Shown: piece after piece, positions 7,814 through 13,020 of the stretch
Position numbering within the stretch: the stretch's first letter is position 1
How the letters are laid out: the number at the start of each line of letters is the position of its first letter
NCBI GenBank assembly: GCA_947476855.1
Contig: CANJSR010000090.1
Span: 1-13,020 of the forward strand
Reading direction: 5' to 3'
DNA: 13,020 bases
From: Acetobacteraceae bacterium
GTDB lineage: Bacteria > Pseudomonadota > Alphaproteobacteria > Acetobacterales > Acetobacteraceae
Program-made: the position numbers and the translations under genes
The notes under the pieces: generated by a model
Database searches by the model: none
Told to the model about the DNA's origin: nothing
What the model saw: the letters and a program-made list of their open reading frames with translations, nothing else

Positions 7814-8896
7814 CTACAACAGCACGCAATGCCCGGGAGAGAAGGCGACCGTGACGGCGCTGCCCTCGGCCAGCAATTCGGTGGGCGGGCGGCGGACGAT
7901 CAGTTGGCCGGCCGGCCAGTCGATCACGTACTGGATGAAGTCGCCATGGAACATGCGCCGGTGGATGGTCCCCGGCACGCGGTTCTGCTGGCCGGCGCCC
8001 TGGTCGAAATGGATATAGGCCGAACGCAGCGCGACGGTGCCACCGGCGATACGGCCATCGGCGGGGCGCATGACGCGGATCGTCGTGCCGCCCGCCATCT
8101 CATACAGCAGGTCCCCGTCCGGGCCTTCGCCGGTGACCCGGCCTGGGATCATGTTGGCCGATCCCACGAAGTCCGCGACGAAATGGCTGCCGGGGCGATC
8201 GTAGATATCCTCGGGCGAGCCAAGCTGCTCGATCTTCCCGCCATTCATGACAATGACGCGGTCGGAGATCGCCAGCGCTTCCTCCTGATCATGCGTCACG
8301 TACAGGGATGTGATGTCCAGCCGGCGTTGCAGTTCCCGCAGTTCCACCCGCATCTCGGCGCGCAGCTTGGCATCGAGGTTCGACAGCGGCTCGTCAAACA
8401 GGACCACGTTCGGGGAAAAGGCGATGGCGCGGGCGACGGCGACGCGCTGCTGCTGCCCGCCCGAGAGTTTCGATGACGGGCGGTCGGCGTATTGCTGCAT
8501 CTGGACCATGTCCAGCACGCGGTCGACGTTCTGCTTGACCTCCGCCTGCGGCAGTTTCCGCACGCGCAGGCCATAGGCCACGTTTTCGAACACCGTCATG
8601 TGCGGCCAGATCGCGTAGGACTGGAACACCATCGACACGCCGCGCTTTTCCGCCGGCACGTTCAGCCGCTCTCGCCCCGCGTACACCGTCTGGCTGTTCA
8701 GCCGGATGGTGCCGTCGGACGGGGTTTCCAGCCCGGCGATGGCACGCAAGGTCGTGGTCTTGCCGCAGCCCGAGGGGCCCAGCAGGGTCACCAGCTCACC
8801 GGGGCCGATATTGAAGCTGACGCGATCGACGGCGGTCACGTCGCCGTACTTCACGACGAGGTCCTTGACCTCGATACGGGGGATACTCTGGCTCAT
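7814..8896 (-). CDS. ABC transporter ATP-binding protein (PotA/FbpC-like)
   Basis: This cytoplasmic ATPase subunit of a binding-protein-dependent importer has 360 residues. Walker A is GPSGCGKTT at 40-48 (K46), and the Q-loop is Q92 in MVFQSYAIWPHM. The signature LSGGQQQRVAVARA starts at 144. Walker B and the D-loop are VVLFDEPLSNLD (164-175, catalytic E169), and the switch histidine is H202. After about residue 235 a TOBE-type regulatory domain follows to the end, as in the spermidine/putrescine, ferric iron and 2-aminoethylphosphonate subfamilies. The substrate cannot be read from the ATPase. The ATG at 8896 overlaps the stop of the permease gene (ATGA at 8896-8893), so the two are translationally coupled and form one transporter. 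PotA/FbpC-like is a family statement, not a substrate claim. Confidence 0.93.
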   Translation of the reverse strand: MSQSIPRIEVKDLVVKYGDVTAVDRVSFNIGPGELVTLLGPSGCGKTTTLRAIAGLETPSDGTIRLNSQTVYAGRERLNVPAEKRGVSMVFQSYAIWPHMTVFENVAYGLRVRKLPQAEVKQNVDRVLDMVQMQQYADRPSSKLSGGQQQRVAVARAIAFSPNVVLFDEPLSNLDAKLRAEMRVELRELQRRLDITSLYVTHDQEEALAISDRVIVMNGGKIEQLGSPEDIYDRPGSHFVADFVGSANMIPGRVTGEGPDGDLLYEMAGGTTIRVMRPADGRIAGGTVALRSAYIHFDQGAGQQNRVPGTIHRRMFHGDFIQYVIDWPAGQLIVRRPPTELLAEGSAVTVAFSPGHCVLL

Positions 8897-10569
8897 TCAT
8901 GCGCTCCGCCGACCCGACGCGCGACGCGGAACATGATCGCCACGGCGACGAAGACCATCACGGTCTGAATCAGCGCCATCGCGGCCGAGAGTTCCGAACT
9001 CGCGGTCAGCCAGGAATTGACGATGGATGGGGCAATCACCTTGGAATGCGGCCCCATCAGGAACACGGACGCGCCCAGTTCGCGGACGCTGGAGATGAAG
9101 ATCAGCAGCCAGGCGGCGATCAGCCCCGGGCGCAGCAGCGGCAGGGTGACGGTCCGCATCTGGTAGCCCCAGCCGGCACCGCAGACCCGGGCGCATTCCT
9201 CCAGGCTTTTGTCGACCTGCAGGACGACGCCGGCCATGGTGCGCAGGCCCAGCGGCATGAACACGGTGAAGTAGGCGATGCCGAGAAGCCAGAGCGTGCC
9301 GTAGATCGGGATCGGGATATTGATCCAGGCCCAGAGCAGCCCCAGGCCGAAGACCAGCCGCGGCACCGCGGCGGGGACCATGATGATATACTCCATCGGC
9401 CCCCGCATCGGCATGTTCGAGCGGTAGATGATCCAGGCCAGGATGCCGATGATCGGCACGCCGATCGTCGCCACCGACACGCCCAGGATCATCGAGTTGA
9501 TGAAGGCCGGCCCCAGCGAGCCCATCTGCAAGGCGGTCTCGTAGTTCGCCAGGGTGAACTTCATCTGCGGGATGATCACCGTCGCGAAGGTCTGGAACGA
9601 GGTCAGCGTCAGGGCGCAGAGCGGCAGGATGACGGCGAACAGGATATAGCCCCAGGCGATCCCCAGCAGCGGCCATTTCATCAGCCCAACATCCATCGGC
9701 CTCGGCCGGAACGCCTTGCCGGTGATCGTCGCGTAGCTGCCGTGGCGCATGATCAGCCTGGCCGCACCCAGCGAGATCACCATCGCGCCGAACAGCGACA
9801 GCCCCATCGCCGCGGCGCGCCCGTAGTCCGGCGGCCAGGACAGGGCGGCCTGCCAGATCGAGGTCGTGACGACATAGAACCGTCCCGGGATGCCCAGCAC
9901 GAAGGCGGCGGCAAAGGATCCCAGCATCTCCGCGAAGACGAAGATCGTGGCGCTGAGCACGCCGGGCGTCACCAAGGGCAGCGTGATCTTCAGCATCGTC
10001 CGCAGCTTGCTGGCCCCCAGCACGCGGGAGCTTTCCTCCAGCGACGGGTCCATCGACTTCATCGAGGCGGAGATCATGACGAAGGCGACCGTGCCCTCGA
10101 ACAGGGCCATCACCCAGGCGATGCCCCAGGGTGTGTAGATGTCGAACAGATCGCTCTCGAACCCCATCGATCGCCAGAGCTGGTTGATCAGCCCCGTCTT
10201 CGGCCCCAGCAGCACGCCCCAGGCGAGCGCGCCGATCAGAGGGGTCATATAGTAGGGCAGCTCCATCAGCCGTTCGAGGCGTTCGCGCCCGGGGATGGCG
10301 GTGCGGGTCAGGATCCAGGCCTGGATGAAGCCGAACAGCACCGCAAGCACGGTCGAAATGCAGGCGACCAGCAGCGTGTTCGTGATGATCCGTACGTCTT
10401 CGTAAAGATTGAAGTAGTTGGAGAGACCGTATTCCTCGGGCGGGAAGGCCTGGGGATCGCCGGTGTTCAGGGACTCGGTGATGAGAAAGCCGAGCGGATA
10501 GAGGACGAGGGCGCTGCATACGAGGAGCAGCACGAGCATGGTCCATTGCTGGGCATTGGGAAGACGCAT
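8893..10569 (-). CDS. ABC transporter permease, two fused membrane domains (FbpB-like)
   Basis: A 558-residue inner-membrane permease in which both halves of the translocation channel sit on one chain, as in FbpB/ThiP-type importers. About 12 hydrophobic segments are visible, the first at 10-32. Each half carries an EAA loop that docks on the ATPase: EESSRVLGAS, later TLPLVTPG (178-203), and EECARVCGAG, later TLPLLRPG (457-482). The ATG at 10569 has a poor ribosome site, but it is the only choice: an in-frame TGA lies six codons upstream, and the next Met would cut into the first membrane segment. It is coupled to the ATPase gene by an ATGA overlap. No substrate-binding protein gene lies before or after it here. 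It is preceded on the same strand, 219 bases away, by the NHL-repeat gene. Iron, polyamine, phosphonate or another substrate remains open. Confidence 0.93.
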   Translation of the reverse strand: MRLPNAQQWTMLVLLLVCSALVLYPLGFLITESLNTGDPQAFPPEEYGLSNYFNLYEDVRIITNTLLVACISTVLAVLFGFIQAWILTRTAIPGRERLERLMELPYYMTPLIGALAWGVLLGPKTGLINQLWRSMGFESDLFDIYTPWGIAWVMALFEGTVAFVMISASMKSMDPSLEESSRVLGASKLRTMLKITLPLVTPGVLSATIFVFAEMLGSFAAAFVLGIPGRFYVVTTSIWQAALSWPPDYGRAAAMGLSLFGAMVISLGAARLIMRHGSYATITGKAFRPRPMDVGLMKWPLLGIAWGYILFAVILPLCALTLTSFQTFATVIIPQMKFTLANYETALQMGSLGPAFINSMILGVSVATIGVPIIGILAWIIYRSNMPMRGPMEYIIMVPAAVPRLVFGLGLLWAWINIPIPIYGTLWLLGIAYFTVFMPLGLRTMAGVVLQVDKSLEECARVCGAGWGYQMRTVTLPLLRPGLIAAWLLIFISSVRELGASVFLMGPHSKVIAPSIVNSWLTASSELSAAMALIQTVMVFVAVAIMFRVARRVGGAHE

Positions 10570-10592
10570 GGCGGCGGGGTCCGTTCAGCGAA

Positions 10593-10612
10593 GGCCGGTG
10601 GTCCGTCCGGCC
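10593..10612 (-). other. Small hairpin in the permease leader
   Basis: GGCCGG (10593-10598) pairs with CCGGCC (10607-10612) across 8 bases, 24 bases from the permease start codon. It overlaps a GGCCGGCC palindrome, so alternative pairings exist. With the weak ribosome site of the permease this might influence translation, but such stems are common in DNA of this composition. Confidence 0.2.
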
Positions 10613-10641
10613 GGCCCATCAGGGGCGCGACCGGAGGCGTG

Positions 10642-10719
10642 TCAGCGCGCCGGCGGGCCCTTGGCCGGCGTGGCGGGCATGCGGCTGGGCATCACGGCAG
10701 ACAGCGATCGCGCGTACAT
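10642..10719 (-). CDS. Possible 25-residue leader peptide upstream of the permease
   Basis: A short reading frame opens with ATG at 10719-10717 and ends with TGA at 10644-10642, encoding MYARSLSAVMPSR followed by MPATPAKGPPAR. A purine-rich AAAGGGGGAA lies about 9 bases upstream on the minus strand. This is a better ribosome site than that of the permease, and it stands out in the 219-base gap between the NHL and permease genes. The peptide is basic, Pro/Ala-rich and matches no family I know. It could be a regulatory leader, a small protein, or chance. No other gene is seen in this gap. Confidence 0.25.
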   Translation of the reverse strand: MYARSLSAVMPSRMPATPAKGPPAR

Positions 10720-10788
10720 TCCGGCGTTCCCCCTTTATTTGTTCTGGACGCAGTTAGAACACAGGCCGGCCCGTTGGCAAAGTCGCGC

Positions 10789-11823
10789 TCAGGCCATCCG
10801 GGTCAGGCGGCGGACGCGGTGGTTTTCGCTGTCGCCGACATAGGCCGCTCCATCCGGGCCGATGCAGACGCCGTGCGGGCGGCCGAGGCCGGCCTGTGTC
10901 GCCGGCCCGCCATCACCGCCTGGTCCGGCAGCACCGTTGCCGGCGATCGTGGTGACGATCCAGGTTTTCGCGTCGATCAGGCGGATGGCGTGGTTTTCCG
11001 TGTCGACGACGAAGATATTGCCGGCGGCGTCGATGGTCATCTCCTTCGGCGCGGCGAACACGGCGACGCGGGCGTCGCCGCCATCGCCGGCATAGCCGCG
11101 GGCGCCGGTGCCGGCGACGGTCTGGATGATCCCGTCCTTGATCTGGCGGATGCAGCTTCCCTGCCGCTCCATCACATACAGCGACCCATCGGGGGCGAGG
11201 GCGACGGCGCGGGCACCGAAGATGCAGGCCTTGTCGGGGGGGCCGCCATCGCCGTCGTGGCGGCCTTCGCCGGTGCCCGCGAAGGTCGATATGATTCCAG
11301 AACGGAGATCAACGGCGCGCACGCGATGGTCGGCGACATCGGCGATGAACAGGCATGTCTGGTCGGCGTTGAAGGCGAGGCCGTTCGGCTCCTTCAAGCC
11401 GGCGCGGGCCGCGGGGCCGCCATCGCCGTGGCAGGCACCGCCGCCGTCACCTGCGAGGGTGGAGATGTTACCGCTAGCATCGACCTTGCGGACGCGGCCG
11501 TTCAGGCGATCGGCGAAAAAAATGTTCCCGGCGCGGTCGATGACGACGCCGTAGGGCTCGTTCAATTCGGCGCGAATGGCGGCTCCGCCGTCTCCCGCGC
11601 AGCCGCGCGCGCCGGTTCCAATGACGGTTGTAATGACGTTTGTCTTGGCTTCAACGCGGCGGATCACATGGTTGAAGGTATCGGAAAAAACCATGTTGCC
11701 GGCTGGATCGAACGCGACATCGAACGGATTGTTCAGCGTCGCGGCCAGCGCGGGACCGCCATCGCCGGCATAGCCCTGCGTGCCATTGCCCGCCGCCGTC
11801 GTGATCATCCACGCATCGGACAT
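10789..11823 (-). CDS. NHL-repeat six-bladed beta-propeller protein
   Basis: A 344-residue protein built almost entirely of six NHL-type repeats of 55-58 residues. Each has the pattern T-x-x-G-x-G-x-x-G-x-x-GDGG, then a P-x-x-(V/L) turn, D-x-(A/D)-G-N, a (D/E)-x-x-(N/D)-H-x-(I/V)-R strand, and a return to (I/V)-x-T. The first ITTAAGNG stretch probably completes the last blade, closing the ring. No signal peptide or membrane segment is visible, so it looks cytoplasmic. Such propellers bind proteins, nucleic acid or ligands, and some are lactonase-like enzymes; the activity here is unknown. I chose ATG at 11823 (MSDAWMITT) over an ATG at 11856 because GGGGGAAG lies just before 11823 and a candidate promoter overlaps the upstream choice. 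The gene runs ahead of the ABC permease and divergent from the unknown gene at 11930. Confidence 0.85.
   Translation of the reverse strand: MSDAWMITTAAGNGTQGYAGDGGPALAATLNNPFDVAFDPAGNMVFSDTFNHVIRRVEAKTNVITTVIGTGARGCAGDGGAAIRAELNEPYGVVIDRAGNIFFADRLNGRVRKVDASGNISTLAGDGGGACHGDGGPAARAGLKEPNGLAFNADQTCLFIADVADHRVRAVDLRSGIISTFAGTGEGRHDGDGGPPDKACIFGARAVALAPDGSLYVMERQGSCIRQIKDGIIQTVAGTGARGYAGDGGDARVAVFAAPKEMTIDAAGNIFVVDTENHAIRLIDAKTWIVTTIAGNGAAGPGGDGGPATQAGLGRPHGVCIGPDGAAYVGDSENHRVRRLTRMA
10907..11766 (-). repeat. Six tandem coding repeats of the NHL gene
   Basis: The core coding for GDGG (CCGCCATCGCC or a close variant on the + strand) recurs at 10907, 11078, 11243, 11417, 11585 and 11756. The steps are 171, 165, 174, 168 and 171 bases, all multiples of three. 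The copies between the cores have diverged strongly at the DNA level, so this is an old internal duplication of a protein module, not a recent DNA repeat array. Confidence 0.85.
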
Positions 11824-11854
11824 CGTCTTCCCCCGTTCCTGTTCTTCGTCCCCC

Positions 11855-11912
11855 ATCCCAAGGTTGTCGCCGCCGCCCTGTCAAGCGTAGGATCACCGTC
11901 AGAAGACAGTGA
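11855..11912. promoter_or_regulatory. Divergent control region between the NHL gene and the gene at 11930
   Basis: For the minus strand (NHL gene), a perfect TTGACA lies at 11884-11879, with TGGGAT (three of six) at 11860-11855 after an 18-base spacer. For the plus strand, TTGTCG (11864-11869) and TAGGAT (11888-11893) are 18 bases apart, and a GGAGG ribosome site follows at 11916-11920. The two candidate promoters overlap. An inverted repeat with arms TCACCGTC (11893-11900) and GACAGTGA (11905-11912), seven of eight matching, with spacer AGAA, covers the start region of the plus-strand promoter. The elements are visible; the promoter assignment and a shared regulator are inference. Confidence 0.4.
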
Positions 11913-11929
11913 ACCGGAGGACACCCAGA

Positions 11930-13020
11930 ATGGACGCTCAGACGCAGGTCTCGACGGGTCGGGATGAAGTGCGCGCGCTCTATGAGAAGCTGGAAGATCG
12001 CTGCCTGATGCGCGATCAGATCGGTGCGAGCGAAGCCTATTACGGACTGGTCCGGGCCGGGCGCCCGCTGACGGAGATCGTGGCCGAGGGCGTTCGCATC
12101 CACGCGCCCTATACCCATGTCCCGTATCATGAGCGGCTGGACGACGGTTACCCGAACTTCGTGAACAATGACCACTGCCTGCTTTCCGCGCGGGCGGCGA
12201 TCAACCTGTCGAAGATGATGCCGTCCCACCTAGCGATGCTGCCGACGGCGCAGACGTTCTGGTACATCCCGACCGGGCTCGATATCTGGAACCAGAAGAT
12301 CAACAAGGCGCCCGGCCACTATACCCGCACCCGCGGCGACAGCAGCAAGATCGAGGCGCCGCCGGAGCCCGTCGTCTACTGGGCCGAACAGACCGCCACG
12401 CGCCTGACCGGGCCGCTGACCGAGCGTCTGAACGCCTGGATGACGCTGGTGCATCGCGGCCAGGTGATCGACGCGTACAAGGTGTTCCTGGGCCTGATGG
12501 AGAACACGGCAGAGCGGAAGGAGGTCCTAGCGGAACTCGTGTTCGCCGGCCTGATCGACGTCCAGGACCGTGTCCTGCACGCGCGGTCCTACACCACCGG
12601 CCACAAGGCCTATCGCGCCCGCTCGGTCGTCGAGCTTGGCAACGCGATCGGCTGGCATCATGCGCGCGACATCGTCTATGCCGGTGCGCTGGATATCGCC
12701 GTCGGGCCGCGCTGGTATTCGACCTATGAGGTCGCCTGCAACTACGTGAAGGCGAACATCGAGGGCGAGGCCCTGCACGCGGTGCCCTATGGCGGCGTCA
12801 GCGAGGCTGAACTGGCCGTGCTGCGCAACACCGGGGAACTGACGCCGGCGGAATCGGCGGACCTCATCCGCTCGGTCATCCGCGACACCGAGCATGTGGC
12901 GTTCGCGACGCTGACCTCGCTGCTGAAGTCGGGCAAGAACCCGCGGCGCATCCTGGACTCGCTGCAACTGGCCGTGGCGCAGATCGTGCTGGAAACGCAG
13001 GATCTGAACAACTTCAACAT
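11930..13020 (+). CDS. Unrecognised, probably helical His-rich protein, 5' part (3' end outside window)
   Basis: The frame is open from ATG at 11930 to the window edge, 363 complete codons without a stop. GGAGG lies at 11916-11920, and the codon use is G/C-ending as in the neighbouring genes, so this is a real gene. I do not recognise the family. No signal peptide or membrane segment is evident. The sequence looks mostly helical, with aromatic and histidine clusters that may bind metal or a cofactor. These are HAPYTHVPYH at 58-67 (H58, H63, H67), NNDHC at 79-83, TFWYIPTGLDIWNQ around 109-122, WHHARD at 242-247 and GPRWYSTYE near 260. Their spacing loosely recalls helical oxidase-like proteins such as the questin-oxidase group, but I would not assign it. 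It is divergent from the NHL gene and shares its control region, which hints at a common pathway. Confidence 0.8.
   Translation, partial: MDAQTQVSTGRDEVRALYEKLEDRCLMRDQIGASEAYYGLVRAGRPLTEIVAEGVRIHAPYTHVPYHERLDDGYPNFVNNDHCLLSARAAINLSKMMPSHLAMLPTAQTFWYIPTGLDIWNQKINKAPGHYTRTRGDSSKIEAPPEPVVYWAEQTATRLTGPLTERLNAWMTLVHRGQVIDAYKVFLGLMENTAERKEVLAELVFAGLIDVQDRVLHARSYTTGHKAYRARSVVELGNAIGWHHARDIVYAGALDIAVGPRWYSTYEVACNYVKANIEGEALHAVPYGGVSEAELAVLRNTGELTPAESADLIRSVIRDTEHVAFATLTSLLKSGKNPRRILDSLQLAVAQIVLETQDLNNFN

Noticed and set aside
11824..11856. Upstream ATG at 11856 as the NHL gene start
   Set aside because: It lacks a good ribosome site and would place the candidate -10 element inside the coding region. 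ATG 11823 has GGGGGAAG just upstream and begins directly before the first blade.
8899..11967. 1022-codon open frame on the plus strand opposite the permease and NHL genes
   Set aside because: The product is dominated by Arg, His, Asp, Gly and Gln without domain structure, and it runs antisense across two well-supported genes and an intergenic region. This is a compositional artefact, not a giant protein.

Overview
The window looks like chromosomal DNA from a GC-rich alphaproteobacterium, most likely of the Acetobacteraceae/Rhodospirillales type. This is inferred from the strong G/C preference at third codon positions, a DUF2852 protein, a DUF1178 protein beside glutaredoxin 3, and the style of the SucA N-terminus. 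No rRNA, tRNA, CRISPR array, insertion sequence or phage gene was seen, and no gene-free stretch exceeds 300 bases.

Left part (1-6833, + strand). The window opens in the last 70 codons of recA, followed by a hairpin terminator. Next is a small membrane-anchored DUF2852 protein (343-918), whose promoter region carries a near-perfect 11-bp inverted repeat. A leader of about 225 bases with several hairpins then precedes a complete 2-oxoglutarate dehydrogenase operon: sucA (E1, ThDP-dependent), sucB (E2, lipoyl-bearing succinyltransferase, TTG start) and lpd (E3, FAD/NAD dihydrolipoamide dehydrogenase). Together these make the complex that converts 2-oxoglutarate to succinyl-CoA in the TCA cycle.

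Middle part (6834-7813, - strand). A DUF1178 zinc-ribbon-like protein and glutaredoxin 3 (grxC) converge on the odh operon, with a perfect 10-bp hairpin between them.

Right part (7814-13020). A less ordinary module lies here. On the - strand are a six-repeat NHL beta-propeller protein, then a two-domain (FbpB/PotB-like) ABC permease and its PotA/FbpC-like ATPase, whose genes overlap by the ATGA of stop and start. No substrate-binding protein gene is in view. Divergent from the NHL gene, on the + strand, is the 5' part (363+ codons) of a His-rich, probably helical protein that I cannot assign to a family. The two divergent genes share an intergenic region with overlapping candidate promoters and an inverted repeat.

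The observations I rate highest are: (1) the structured sucA leader, which has a 13-bp hairpin carrying an anti-Shine-Dalgarno hexamer and a possible pseudoknot abutting the Shine-Dalgarno; (2) the NHL / orphan ABC importer / unknown-protein module with its divergent control region; and (3) the operator-like palindrome ahead of the DUF2852 gene.
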